DNA of 64,000 nucleotides from Desertimonas sp963772825 (GCA_963772825.1 CAVYYX010000011.1:62001-126000); one strand, 5' to 3'; shown: positions 1-9,414, numbered from the stretch's first letter. Notes: generated by a model from the letters alone, not told the origin. Numbers and translations: made by a program.

Positions 1-526
1 GGCAGAGGGCAACGCGCCGCCGTTCGCCGCCCGACAAGGTCGCCACGTCGGCGTCGTCGGGCGGGCAGCGCAGGGCGTCCATGGCGATCTCGACGTTGCG
101 CTCCAGGCTCCAGGCGTCGGCGGCGGCGATCTTGTCCTCGAGGGCCGCCTGCTCGGCACCGATCTTGTCGTAGTCGGCGTCGGGGTCGGCCCACTTGGCC
201 ATCACGGCGTTGTACTGGTCGATGATCGACTGCACGGCGGCGACGCCGTCCATCACGTTGCCCTTGACGTCCTTGTCCGGGTCGAGGCGTGGCTCCTGGG
301 CGAGGTACCCGACGGTGAAGCCGGGAGTCAGGCGGGCCTCTCCGGAGAACCCGTCGTCGAGGCCGGCCATCACCTTGAGCAGCGACGACTTGCCGGCTCC
401 GTTGGCGCCGATGACGCCGATCTTGGCGCCCGGATAGAACGACAGCGAGATGTTCTCGAGCACCGTGCGATCCGGCGGGTAGAACCGCCCGAGCTTGTAC
501 GTCGTGTAGATGAACTCGTGGGCCAT
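1..526 (-). CDS. ettA: Energy-dependent translational throttle protein EttA (ABC-F), N-terminal part
   Basis: ABC-F ATPase that binds the ribosomal E site and gates the first elongation steps according to ATP level. The gene is cut by the window edge, leaving about 175 residues. The start at 526 gives MAHEFIYTTYKLGRFYPPD, the usual EttA opening. Walker A is seen as GANGAGKSS near residue 40, and the first ABC signature LSGGERRRVALC lies at the very edge. A -10-like hexamer TAGCCT (minus strand, 538-543) lies 11 nt upstream. Transcribed divergently from kgd. EttA is preferred over Uup because of the N-terminal sequence and the spacing of the first domain. Confidence 0.93.
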   Translation of the reverse strand, partial: MAHEFIYTTYKLGRFYPPDRTVLENISLSFYPGAKIGVIGANGAGKSSLLKVMAGLDDGFSGEARLTPGFTVGYLAQEPRLDPDKDVKGNVMDGVAAVQSIIDQYNAVMAKWADPDADYDKIGAEQAALEDKIAAADAWSLERNVEIAMDALRCPPDDADVATLSGGERRRVALC

Positions 527-750
527 GACGCCGATGGAGGCTACCGGCGGCCCCGCAGCGAGGATTGGTGAGCGGCGCTCAGCGGCGGCCGTCGTGTCTT
601 TGGCCTGGATGGCGCCACCAACGACGCCAACGCGACCAAAGAGTTCACCGACAACTCCGCAGAAGATAAACGACGGGATCCGCCGCAGCCGGGAACTTTC
701 GTGGTGACCCGCGACTCCGTCGCGCCGGGGTCGCGTGTTGTGCCGACCAC

Positions 751-756
751 TACCCT
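751..756 (+). promoter_or_regulatory. Probable -10 element of leaderless kgd mRNA
   Basis: TACCCT, followed by exactly 7 nt and then GTG at 764. In actinobacteria a TANNNT hexamer 6-8 nt before a start codon is the standard mark of a leaderless transcript. No Shine-Dalgarno sequence precedes 764. Confidence 0.6.
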
Positions 757-763
757 GAATGGT

Positions 764-3700
764 GTGACAACGACGTCAGACGGCAGTGGCTTCGGGGCCA
801 ACTCCTGGCTCGTCGAGGAGATGTACGAGCAGTACGCGGATGACCCCGATTCGGTCAGTGAGTCGTGGCGCGAGCTGTTCGCCAACGGCAACGGTGCCGC
901 TCCATCCCGTCCACCGACTGCCCCGCCGAGCGATCGGGGAACGACCTCCGGCGACGTCCGCGACGGTTCCTCCCCAGTTGCGGCCACCCCTGCTCCGGCA
1001 GCCGAGCCCGCCGCCGCTCCCGCCCCGACCACCACGCCGAGCGTCGCCGCACCACCTGCCAAGCCTGCCCCTGCCAAGCCTGTCGTCGACGAGGAGCCCG
1101 GCACGGCGCTGAAGGGCGCTGCCGCGGCGATCGCCGCCAACATGGAGCGCAGCCTGGCCGTCCCGACCGCGACAAGCTTCCGCAACGTCCCGGCCAAGCT
1201 GCTCGAGGTCAACCGCAACGTCATCAACGGCTACCGCACGCGCTCGGGACTGGGCAAGGTCAGCTTCACGCACATCGTCGGCTACGCCCTCGTCCGGGCG
1301 ATCACCGACGCCGTGCCGGCGATGCGCAACAGCTACACCACCGGCGCAGACGGCAAGGGTCGACTCGTCGTCAACGACACCGTCAACATGGGCCTCGCCG
1401 TCGACGTCGCCAAGGGTGACGGCACCCGGTCGCTCGTCGTCCCCGTCGTCAAAGACGCCAGCGCGATGGACTTCGCCGAGTTCTTGGGCGCCTACGAGGA
1501 GATCATCCGCAAGGTCAAGGCCAACAAGCTGACACTCGACGACTTCCAGGGCGCCAACGTCACGCTCACCAACCCGGGGACGATCGGCACGGTGCAGAGC
1601 GTGCCTCGGCTGATGCCCGGCCAGGGTGTCATCGTCGGCGTCGGGAGCATCGACTATCCCGCCGAGTTCGAGGGCGCCGACCGCAAGAACCTGTCATCCC
1701 TCGGAGTCTCCAAGGTTGTCACGGTCACGAGCACCTACGACCACCGCATCATCCAGGGCGCCGAGAGCGGCCTGTTCCTCAAGCGGGTCCACGAGTTGCT
1801 GCTCGGCGAGCACGGCTTCTACGACGAGATCTTCACCGCCCTCGACATGCCGTACGAAGCGGTCAGGTGGCACCCCGACGTCAATCCGATCGACCGCGAA
1901 GAATCGATGCTCCAAAAGCAGATGCAGGTCGCCACGCTGATCCGCGTCTACCGGGTGCGCGGCCATCTCATCGCCGACCTCGACCCGTTGCGCTGGAAGG
2001 ACCCGGTGATGCCCGTCGAACTCGACCCGTTCACCTACGGGTTGACGATCTGGGACCTCGACCGCGAGTTCCTCACGGGCGGTATCGGCGGCACCGACCG
2101 CATGCAGCTCGGCAAGCTCCTCGGCGTGCTGCGCGACGCCTACTGCCGGACCGTCGGGGTCGAGTACATGCACATCCAGGACACCGACGAGCAACGGTGG
2201 ATCCAGGCCCGCGTCGAGCGCCCGGTCGAGCCGCTCGACAAGGAGGCCAAGCTGCGCATCCTCGAGCGGCTCAACGCCGCCGAGGCCTTCGAGCGGTTCC
2301 TCGCCACGAAGTACGTCGGCACGAAGCGCTTCGGATTGGAGGGCGCCGAGTCGGTGATCCCGATCCTCGACGAGATCCTCGCCTCTGCCGCCGATGCGGG
2401 CCTCTCTGCTGGTGTTCTCGGGATGGCCCATCGGGGTCGGCTCAACGTCCTGTCGAACATCATGGGCAAGAGCTACGACGCCATTTTCCGAGAGTTCGAG
2501 GGCTACCTCGACCCGAACTCGGTGCAGGGCTCGGGTGACGTCAAGTACCACCTCGGCGCCACGGGGAAGTACGTCAGCCCGAGCGGCGCCGACATCAGCC
2601 TCGAGCTCGCCGCCAACCCGAGCCATCTCGAGACCGTGACCCCGATCGTCTCGGGAATGGTGCGGGCCATGCAGGACCGCACCGAACCGCCGGGTTCGTA
2701 TCCCGTGCTGCCGATCAACATCCATGGCGACGCCGCCTTCGCCGGCCAGGGCGTCGTCGCCGAGACGCTGGCGATGAGCGACATCACCGGCTATCGGGTC
2801 GGTGGCACGATCCACCTGATCATCAACAACCAGATCGGGTTCACCACGGCGCCCGAATTTGCCCGGTCGTCGCTGTACTGCAGCGACGTCGCCAAGACGG
2901 TGCAGGCGCCGATCTTCCACGTCAACGGCGACGATCCCGAGGCGTGTGCACGTGTCGCCGGCCTCGCCTTCGAGTACCGCCAGCGGTTCCACAAGGACGT
3001 CGTCATCGACATGTGGTGCTACCGCCGCCACGGGCACAACGAGGGGGACGACCCGAGCTACACGCAGCCGTTGATGTACCAGGCAATCGCCGACCACCGC
3101 AGCGTGCGCAAGCTGTACGTCGAGTCGCTCGTCAAGCGCGGCGACATCACGGTCGACGAGGCGGAGCAAGCCCTCGCCGATTTCCACGAACGACTGCAGG
3201 TCGCCCTCGACGAGACACGGGCCCAGGCGCCACCCGCCCACAAGGCGGCCCGCCCGCCCAAGCCCGTGGGGGTGTTGCCTCCGATCCCCACGGGAGTCGA
3301 CGGCGACGTGCTCTCGGATGTCTTCGAGTCGCTGACGGCGTACCCCGAAGGCTTCACGCCGCACCCCAAGCTGGCCAAGCAGTTCGAGGCCCGGGCCAAG
3401 CTGTTCGCCGAGGGCGAGATCGAATGGGCGACCGCCGAGGCATTGGCGTTCGGGTCGCTGCTTGCCGAGGGGCATAGCGTGCGCCTCGCCGGCGAGGACA
3501 CCCGGCGCGGCACGTTCTCCCAGCGCCACGCCGCGCTGATCGACTACGAGACCGGCCAGCCGTGGGTCCCACTCGATGCCGTCGCCGGCGAGGACGCCCG
3601 GTTCTGGGTCTACGACTCGCTGCTGTCGGAGTATGCCGCCCTCGGCTTCGAGTACGGGTACGCCCAGTCCTCGCCCGAGACGCTGGTGCTGTGGGAGGCG

Positions 3701-4444
3701 CAGTTCGGCGACTTCATCAACTGCGCCCAGGTGATCGTCGATCAGTACCTCGTCGCCGCCGAGGACAAGTGGGGCCAGCGCAACGGGCTCGTCCTGCTCC
3801 TCCCGCACGGGTATCACGGCCAAGGTCCCGAGCACTCCTCGGCCCGCATCGAGCGCTTCCTGCTCGCCGCTGCAGAGGACAACATCCAACTCGTCAACGC
3901 CACGACCGCAGCGCAGTACTTCCACCTGATCCGCCGCCAGGTGTACACGGAGCGCCGCACACCACTGATCGTGTTCACGCCCAAGGAGGGGCTCCGCATG
4001 AAGCAGACCCGGTCGCGCCTCGACGAGTTGACCACCGGCTCATTCCGCGAGGTGCTCGATGACCCAGGTGTCGGTGATCCCGAGGCGGTCGAGCGGGTCG
4101 TGTTCTGCAGCGGCAAGGTGGCGTGGGACGCGATGGCCGAACGCGACAAGCGCGAGGCGCCGGTGGCGGTGATCCGCGTCGAGCAGCTCTATCCGCTGCC
4201 GACCGAGCAGATGCTCGACCTGCTCCGCCGCCGCTACGTCAACGCCAGGGAGCTCGTCTGGCTGCAGGAGGAGCCCGAGAACATGGGCGCCTGGCGGTTC
4301 ATCGAGAACCGCACGTGGCGGGTCAAAGAGCTCGGCTACGAAATGCGCCACGTCGCTCGTGTCGAGTCGGGCAGCCCGGCCACCGGCTCCAAGGCGATCC
4401 ACGACCAAGAGCTCGTCGACCTGCTCGACGAGACGTTCTCCTAG
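764..4444 (+). CDS. kgd: Multifunctional 2-oxoglutarate decarboxylase/dehydrogenase E1-E2 fusion
   Basis: TCA-cycle enzyme joining an E2-type succinyltransferase domain to a thiamine-diphosphate E1 domain. This is the actinobacterial Kgd arrangement, which has no lipoyl domain. From GTG 764 it has 1226 residues, as in the family. The N-terminus (GANSWLVEEMYEQY) is the conserved opening helix, followed by a Pro/Ala-rich linker. The E2 domain spans about 115-345 with the active-site DHRIIQG near 326. The E1 domain runs from about 385 with HGDAAFAGQG near 653 and GHNEGDDPSYTQP near 756. The frame is open up to 701, but 764 fits the promoter spacing and the family start. Divergent from ettA. Confidence 0.97.
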   Translation: MTTTSDGSGFGANSWLVEEMYEQYADDPDSVSESWRELFANGNGAAPSRPPTAPPSDRGTTSGDVRDGSSPVAATPAPAAEPAAAPAPTTTPSVAAPPAKPAPAKPVVDEEPGTALKGAAAAIAANMERSLAVPTATSFRNVPAKLLEVNRNVINGYRTRSGLGKVSFTHIVGYALVRAITDAVPAMRNSYTTGADGKGRLVVNDTVNMGLAVDVAKGDGTRSLVVPVVKDASAMDFAEFLGAYEEIIRKVKANKLTLDDFQGANVTLTNPGTIGTVQSVPRLMPGQGVIVGVGSIDYPAEFEGADRKNLSSLGVSKVVTVTSTYDHRIIQGAESGLFLKRVHELLLGEHGFYDEIFTALDMPYEAVRWHPDVNPIDREESMLQKQMQVATLIRVYRVRGHLIADLDPLRWKDPVMPVELDPFTYGLTIWDLDREFLTGGIGGTDRMQLGKLLGVLRDAYCRTVGVEYMHIQDTDEQRWIQARVERPVEPLDKEAKLRILERLNAAEAFERFLATKYVGTKRFGLEGAESVIPILDEILASAADAGLSAGVLGMAHRGRLNVLSNIMGKSYDAIFREFEGYLDPNSVQGSGDVKYHLGATGKYVSPSGADISLELAANPSHLETVTPIVSGMVRAMQDRTEPPGSYPVLPINIHGDAAFAGQGVVAETLAMSDITGYRVGGTIHLIINNQIGFTTAPEFARSSLYCSDVAKTVQAPIFHVNGDDPEACARVAGLAFEYRQRFHKDVVIDMWCYRRHGHNEGDDPSYTQPLMYQAIADHRSVRKLYVESLVKRGDITVDEAEQALADFHERLQVALDETRAQAPPAHKAARPPKPVGVLPPIPTGVDGDVLSDVFESLTAYPEGFTPHPKLAKQFEARAKLFAEGEIEWATAEALAFGSLLAEGHSVRLAGEDTRRGTFSQRHAALIDYETGQPWVPLDAVAGEDARFWVYDSLLSEYAALGFEYGYAQSSPETLVLWEAQFGDFINCAQVIVDQYLVAAEDKWGQRNGLVLLLPHGYHGQGPEHSSARIERFLLAAAEDNIQLVNATTAAQYFHLIRRQVYTERRTPLIVFTPKEGLRMKQTRSRLDELTTGSFREVLDDPGVGDPEAVERVVFCSGKVAWDAMAERDKREAPVAVIRVEQLYPLPTEQMLDLLRRRYVNARELVWLQEEPENMGAWRFIENRTWRVKELGYEMRHVARVESGSPATGSKAIHDQELVDLLDETFS

Positions 4445-4479
4445 GACCTGAGCGGATCGCCCGCAAGCGTGCGCTGACG

Positions 4480-4526
4480 AAGTTCCCGACACAACGCACA
4501 CGGTTCGGCCCGCTCGGTCGGGACTT
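4480..4526. terminator. Possible kgd terminator (imperfect inverted repeat)
   Basis: Arms AAGTTCCCGAC (4480-4490) and GTCGGGACTT (4517-4526) pair with one bulge across a 26-nt loop, 36 nt after the kgd stop. There is no T-run. Nothing else was recognised between 4445 and 4594. Confidence 0.3.
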
Positions 4527-4594
4527 GCCTGGCCAGGCTGGACGAGCCCCGGCCGTTCCGTCCATCCCGCCGTGGCGTCGTCGTCGACGGTGCC

Positions 4595-4600
4595 TACGAT
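4595..4600 (+). promoter_or_regulatory. Probable -10 element of the DUF2207 gene
   Basis: TACGAT with a 9-nt spacer to ATG 4610. No Shine-Dalgarno sequence, so a leader of only a few nucleotides is expected. Confidence 0.5.
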
Positions 4601-4609
4601 CGTCGAGCG

Positions 4610-6460
4610 ATGGTGACACCGCTCGGCAAGCTTGGGTCGTGGAGGCACGTCGTCGTCGGTGGCACGATCGGGGCGACGACGCTCGCCGCCGGGCTGGGGA
4701 TCATCGGCGAAGACCACGCCGAGCGTTTTGACGCGAAGCAGGTGGTCGTGTCCCCAGTCGGCACCGACGGGTTACACGTGCGCGAGGTGGTCGACCAGGA
4801 TTTCGGCAACCGCCGACGCCATGGCTATGAGCGACTGATCCCCAACGACTTCGGCGTGCCGGTGGAGGTGACTGCCGATTCGGGCACGGCGCCCGACGGC
4901 GTCGACGTCGAGCAGATCGGCGGGCAGACCCGCATCCGCATCGGCGATCCGAGCCGCACGATCACCGGCCAGCACCGCTACGTCCTCGAGTACACCTATC
5001 CGGTCACGATGATCGACTCGGGCCTTCTCGCCCTCGACGTCATCGGCACCGACGAGACCCTGGAGACCGAGCGCTTCGAGGTCGTCATCACGGGCCTCGA
5101 GGTCGACGACCCGCTGTGCAACGTCGGGGGGCCCGACGCGTCCGGCGGCTGCGAGTTGGTGCGTGACGGTGACGTGTACCGCGCCGTCGTCGCCCCGCTC
5201 GAGGCGGGCGACGGGATCACCATCGGTGGCACGATCGTCGGGCGGCTCCCGGTGGTCGACGTCCCGCTCCCACCCGAGCCCGACCCGCAGGCGAACCGCC
5301 GTGGGCTGCTGGCAGCCGTCAACGCGGTGCTCGGGACCGCGGCCGCCGCCGGCGTGTACGCCTGGGCGCGGCGCCGCGGCCGCAACGAGGTGTTCGCCGG
5401 CGGTGCCGCCGATGCCGCCTTCGGGGCGCCGCTGCCGCCACCGTCGGCGACGCCGGAAGCTCCCGACGAATCTGGTGCCGTCGCCGCGCCACGGGGCGAG
5501 CGACAGGTGGCGCCGCTGTCGGGAGTGCGGCTGGTCCCAGACGATCGCATGGACGAACTGGCGACCACCGAGTTCGTCCCACCGACAGGGATCGACCCGT
5601 GGCTCGGCCACGTGCTGCTGACGGAGCGCTTTTCCAACGATGCGGTCGGCGCCTGGTTCGCCGGCCATGCCGCCGACGACGTTCTGGCGGTCAGCGAGGA
5701 GGACTCCGGGATCGAACTGCGCCGCGGCACGCGCCACGAATCTGCACCGGCCGAGGCCCGCGAGGTTCTCGACGCCCTCTTCGACGATGATGAGGCGGTC
5801 AAGCTCGGGAACTACTCGCCGTCGTTCGCCAAGGCGTGGCGAGCGGTGGCCGACCGACAGCGCGAGGCGATCGATGCCGCCGGCTACTGGACGCGCCCGA
5901 TCCACGGCGCCGTCGGTGCAGGCATCACCTCGCTGCTCCCATTGGCGGTCTTCGCCATCTTCGTCGTGTGGATCCTCGCGTCTCAGAGGGCGCTGCGTTC
6001 CCCGTCGCTGTTCGACAGCCCGGCGGCGGCGATCGCCATCGGCATCATCGTCCCGCTGATCGTCGCCGTCGCCGTGTACCGCACACTGCTGCCGCGACGC
6101 ACGGCGACCGGCTCGGCGCTCGCCCTGCGCACCGAGTCGTTCCGCCGCTTCCTCGCCGCCAGCGAGGCTCGGCACGTCGAGTGGGCGTGGAGCAAAGGGC
6201 TGCTTCGCGAGTACTCGGCGTGGGCGGTCGCCCTCGGGACGGCCGAGACGTGGGAAGCGGCGATGCGGTCGTCGACCGTTCCGCCCGCCGAGTTCAACGC
6301 CCTGGCCCCGTTGGTGCTGTACCACCACAACGCCGCGCTGACCGGCACGCGCACCGCCCCGTCGTCATCTGGTGGTGGTGGCGGGGGTAGCTCGATCGGC
6401 GGCTTCTCGGGCGGCAGCGTCGGCGGTGGCGGCGGTGGTGGCAGCTCCGGCTCGTGGTGA
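4610..6460 (+). CDS. DUF2207 family membrane protein
   Basis: Predicted membrane protein of 616 residues and unknown function. An N-terminal hydrophobic segment (about 13-32) is followed by the extracytoplasmic beta-rich DUF2207 region (about 45-215). A transmembrane segment lies near 228-248, then a cytoplasmic part, then two more membrane segments near 430-455 and 475-495. The C-terminus (about 584-616) is a Gly/Ser tract, as often seen in DUF2207 proteins. Stands alone between kgd and a convergent HAD gene. Confidence 0.8.
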   Translation: MVTPLGKLGSWRHVVVGGTIGATTLAAGLGIIGEDHAERFDAKQVVVSPVGTDGLHVREVVDQDFGNRRRHGYERLIPNDFGVPVEVTADSGTAPDGVDVEQIGGQTRIRIGDPSRTITGQHRYVLEYTYPVTMIDSGLLALDVIGTDETLETERFEVVITGLEVDDPLCNVGGPDASGGCELVRDGDVYRAVVAPLEAGDGITIGGTIVGRLPVVDVPLPPEPDPQANRRGLLAAVNAVLGTAAAAGVYAWARRRGRNEVFAGGAADAAFGAPLPPPSATPEAPDESGAVAAPRGERQVAPLSGVRLVPDDRMDELATTEFVPPTGIDPWLGHVLLTERFSNDAVGAWFAGHAADDVLAVSEEDSGIELRRGTRHESAPAEAREVLDALFDDDEAVKLGNYSPSFAKAWRAVADRQREAIDAAGYWTRPIHGAVGAGITSLLPLAVFAIFVVWILASQRALRSPSLFDSPAAAIAIGIIVPLIVAVAVYRTLLPRRTATGSALALRTESFRRFLAASEARHVEWAWSKGLLREYSAWAVALGTAETWEAAMRSSTVPPAEFNALAPLVLYHHNAALTGTRTAPSSSGGGGGGSSIGGFSGGSVGGGGGGGSSGSW

Positions 6461-6496
6461 CCTCGGGGGCAATCGACCACAGCAGGACGCGTCGCG

Positions 6497-7114
6497 TCAC
6501 AGGTCGAGCTCGAGGAGTGCTCCCAACTCGGCGAGGGCGGGTTTCGGATCGTCGACCTTGATGGTCGTCATGCCCATCGCCCGGGCGGGCTTGAGGTTGA
6601 CGCCGAGATCGTCGAGATAGACACAGGCCGGGGGCTCCACGCCGAGCAGTCCGCACGCGATCTCGTAGAACCGTGGCTCCGGCTTGCGCACGCCGACCTT
6701 CGCCGACTCGACGACGACGTCGAATCGAGTCATCACGTCGGGGATCGCCGCCGGCCCGACCGCCGCATCGGCGACGTTGTTCGTCAGGCAGGCCTGGGCG
6801 TAGCCGGCAGCCTTGATGATGTCGAGCGCCCGCACCATCGCCGGGCGGAGGTGGCCGGCCAGCAACGTCAAAACGTCACGGCCCGCTACCTCGTGCCCGA
6901 GCGCCCGCGTTTCGGCGGCGAAGGCGTCGTCGAAGTCGTCGGCGGTGAGCTCGCTGCGCTCGAGCCGTGCCCAGGCGTTGCGATCGGCGTCGATGGCGTT
7001 GACCGACCGCAGGAATCCGGAGGGCAGGCGGTGGGTTCGCTCGTAGCGGGCGAAGGCGTCGAAGGGGCTCGACAAGATGACCCCGCCGAGGTCCCAGAGA
7101 ACCGCCGTGAACAC
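6497..7114 (-). CDS. HAD family hydrolase
   Basis: Haloacid-dehalogenase-type phosphohydrolase of 205 residues, subfamily IA-like. Motif I is LWDLGGVI, where the nucleophile Asp is present and the second acidic residue is Gly, as in many 'DLGGV' members. Motif II is in ACLTNN, the motif III lysine in AKVGVRKPEP, and motif IV is YLDDLGVN. The substrate cannot be told; small phosphorylated metabolites are usual. The GTG start has TAGAGT 8 nt upstream on the minus strand and no Shine-Dalgarno sequence. Confidence 0.85.
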   Translation of the reverse strand: MFTAVLWDLGGVILSSPFDAFARYERTHRLPSGFLRSVNAIDADRNAWARLERSELTADDFDDAFAAETRALGHEVAGRDVLTLLAGHLRPAMVRALDIIKAAGYAQACLTNNVADAAVGPAAIPDVMTRFDVVVESAKVGVRKPEPRFYEIACGLLGVEPPACVYLDDLGVNLKPARAMGMTTIKVDDPKPALAELGALLELDL

Positions 7115-7122
7115 GTCTGCTG

Positions 7123-7132
7123 ACTCTACGAT
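7123..7132. promoter_or_regulatory. Overlapping divergent -10 elements (HAD gene / NYN-S1 gene)
   Basis: Minus strand: TAGAGT (7123-7128), 8 nt before the HAD start. Plus strand: TACGAT (7127-7132), which would give the NYN-S1 gene a leader of about 90 nt. The two hexamers share two base pairs, so the two promoters may exclude each other. Confidence 0.4.
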
Positions 7133-7228
7133 GAGACCTGCGGACCGACGTCACTGCGTGGTTCGCCGGCGCCCGCTCGCTCGTGAGGGTCGTCCGAACG
7201 ACCGAATCCGGAGCAGACCAGCACCCCC

Positions 7229-8576
7229 ATGACCAAAGCACCGCCACGAGGCGCCGCCACCCGCCACGAAGGCGACGGCGATCTCGTCGTCGTCGACGGC
7301 TCGAACATCGCCACCGAGGGTCGCTCGATGCCGAGCCTCGCCCAACTCAACGAGGCGGTGCTCAGCTTCCGCGACGAGTATCCAGACGTCAACGTGACCG
7401 TCGTCGTCGACGCCACGTTCGGCCACCGAATCGCCAAGAGTGAGGTCGCCGAGTTCGACGCCGCAGTGGCCCACAACGAACTGGTCGCTCCACCGGCAGG
7501 CGCCGTCGGCCGGGGCGACGCCTTCGTGCTCAGCATCGCCAACAAGTCGGGCGCCAGGGTGCTCAGCAACGACTCGTTCCAAGAGTTTCACGGCACCTAT
7601 CCATGGCTGTTCGACGAGGGCCGCCTCGTCGGCGGCAAGCCCGTCCCGCACGTCGGCTGGGTGTTCGTCAACCGATTGCCGGTGAAGGGTCCGGTGAGTC
7701 GCAAGGCCCGGGCCTCGGCGGCCGACAAGTCCACCGCCCGGCGCTCGGCGAGCAAGCTGGCGAGCCAGCCGATGCCCGTGCCGTCGGCCCCGCCACCCGG
7801 GCCGGTGCGCACCCCGAAGGCCAAGCAGGCGGCCAAGCAGGCGGCCAAAGTGAGCGAGGTCACCGCTCCCGCGGCCGCTCCCGCCGTGCAGGCCGCCGCG
7901 CCTCGGGGTGGGCCGGTGAACGAGCTGCTGCCGTTCCTCGACTTCATCCAGCATCACCCGGTCGGCAGCAGCGTCAGCGGCGTTGTCGAGTCGTACTCCT
8001 CGCACGGCGCCTACGTGACGATCGGTGAGGTTCGTGGCTACGTGCCGTTGCGCCTGATGGGCACCCCTCCGCCGCGCAGTGCGCGTGAGGTGATGAAACA
8101 GGGCGAAGCGGTGACCCTCGTCGTCGACAGCTTCGCCCCCGCCCGCCGCAACGTCGATCTCGCCCTTCCGGGCCTCGGCGAGCGCCCCGCAGCGCCGACC
8201 CCGGCGCGCCCCAGCCCGTCGCAAGAAGGCGGCCCCGGCGGCTGCGGCCGAGCCTTCGGTCGAGACTTCCGTCGAGCCTCGCCCGGCCAAGAAGGCCATC
8301 GCCAAGAAGGTGGCCGTCAAGAAGGCGCCTGCCAAGAAGACGCCGGCCGAGAAGACGCTGGCCAAGGCGACAAGCGCCGGCAAGAAGGCGGCTTCGCCGA
8401 CAAAGAAGAAGACAGCGGCGCCCACCAAGGCGGCTGCGACCAAGAAGGCCTCGCCGGCGAAACGAGCGACAAAGAAGTCAGCGGCCGCTGCGCCCGTCGA
8501 CACCGCACCGGCGCCGTCCGCCGCGACACGATCCAGCTCCGGACGGACGAGAAAGAAGGCCTCCGACACGCCATGA
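7229..8576 (+). CDS. NYN-domain (Zc3h12a-like RNase) protein with S1 domain and Lys/Ala-rich tail, frameshifted
   Basis: Putative RNA-processing protein. Residues about 16-145 resemble a NYN/Zc3h12a-type ribonuclease fold, with acidic residues in VVVDGSNIA, VVVDATFGH, GRGDAF and VLSNDSF. Residues about 246-310 form an S1 RNA-binding domain. The rest is a basic tail of repeated AKK/PAKK units. The tail lies in a different frame from the first two domains. Removing the A at 8213 joins them into one 448-residue protein whose TGA (8574-8576) overlaps the xthA ATG. Left as it stands, the first frame would run into xthA as a false 706-residue fusion. Its exact role is unknown. Confidence 0.75.
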
Positions 8577-9349
8577 CGAGATTTGCGACCTGGAACGTCA
8601 ACTCGCTGAACGCCCGACTCGGACGAATCGAGCAGTGGATCTCCGACGTCCGTCCGGACATCCTGTGCATGCAGGAGACCAAGCTCGCCGATGAGGCGTA
8701 TCCGGCGATGGCCTTCGAGGCCCTCGGCTACGAGTCTGCTCATCACGGTGAGGGCCGTTGGAACGGGGTCGCGATCCTGTCACGGGTCGGGCTCGACGAG
8801 GTCACGATGGGCTTCGATGACGGCCTCGATCCGGATGCTGAAGCACGGGTGATGACGGCACGTTGCGGCGATGTCACCGTCGTCAACGTCTACGTGCCGA
8901 ACGGGCGGTCGATCGATCACGAGCAGTACCACTACAAGTTGAGCTGGCTGGAACGCCTGCAGAACCTCGTCGGTGCGGCGCGCGAGCAGCACGACGGCGT
9001 GATTCTCGCCGGCGATTTCAACATCGCCCCGACCGACATCGACGTCTACGACCCGGCGGCGTTCGCCGGCGCCACGCACGTCAGCCCCGCCGAGCGTGCC
9101 GTCGTCGAGCGGCTCGTCGACGACGGCTGGCACGACGTACTGCGGTCCTGCTACCCGGACGTCGACCGGGTCTTTTCGTGGTGGGACTACCGGCGTGGCG
9201 ACTTCCACGAAGGCCGTGGAATGCGCATCGACCTCGTGCTGGCCACCGCCCCCGTGGCCGAGCGCGTGGCGTGGTGCGTCATCGACCGCAACGCCCGCAA
9301 GGGCCAGCAACCGAGCGATCATGCACCCGTGATCGTCGACTACGAGTGA
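8573..9349 (+). CDS. xthA: Exodeoxyribonuclease III (AP endonuclease)
   Basis: DNA repair nuclease of the exonuclease III/AP-endonuclease fold, 258 residues. Seen in order: TWNVNSLNAR at the N-terminus, MQETKLAD with the metal-binding Glu, NVYVPNG, LAGDFNIAP with the catalytic Asp/Asn, and the terminal SDHAPV with the catalytic His. ATG 8573 overlaps the upstream stop (ATGA), so translation is probably coupled to the NYN-S1 gene. Confidence 0.95.
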   Translation: MTRFATWNVNSLNARLGRIEQWISDVRPDILCMQETKLADEAYPAMAFEALGYESAHHGEGRWNGVAILSRVGLDEVTMGFDDGLDPDAEARVMTARCGDVTVVNVYVPNGRSIDHEQYHYKLSWLERLQNLVGAAREQHDGVILAGDFNIAPTDIDVYDPAAFAGATHVSPAERAVVERLVDDGWHDVLRSCYPDVDRVFSWWDYRRGDFHEGRGMRIDLVLATAPVAERVAWCVIDRNARKGQQPSDHAPVIVDYE

Positions 9350-9414
9350 GCGAGCGAGCCTTCGAGCGAGCGCTTCAGAATTGCGGCGCCTTTAGCTCAG
9401 TGGTGCACCAGTGA
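9346..9414 (+). CDS. Candidate leader peptide (22 aa) ending GAFSSVVHQ
   Basis: GTG 9346 overlaps the xthA stop (GTGA), and the TGA at 9412-9414 overlaps the alpha-glucosidase GTG (GTGA again). The last nine residues, GAFSSVVHQ, are the same as those of a 19-residue ORF placed identically before coaD. The two DNA differences in that block are both synonymous (Phe, Gln). The alternative is that the DNA or RNA is conserved rather than the peptide, because the sequence looks like the 5' half of a tRNA. Translation is not proven. Confidence 0.35.
   Translation: MSERAFERALQNCGAFSSVVHQ

Noticed and set aside
1694..3925. 743-codon open frame on the minus strand inside kgd
   Set aside because: Shadow of the high-GC kgd codons; no recognisable domain, and kgd is certain.
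7229..9349. Single 706-residue NYN-S1-exonuclease III fusion protein
   Set aside because: The middle part is the Lys/Ala tail read in the wrong frame. The tail's own frame ends in an ATGA overlap with a normal xthA start.
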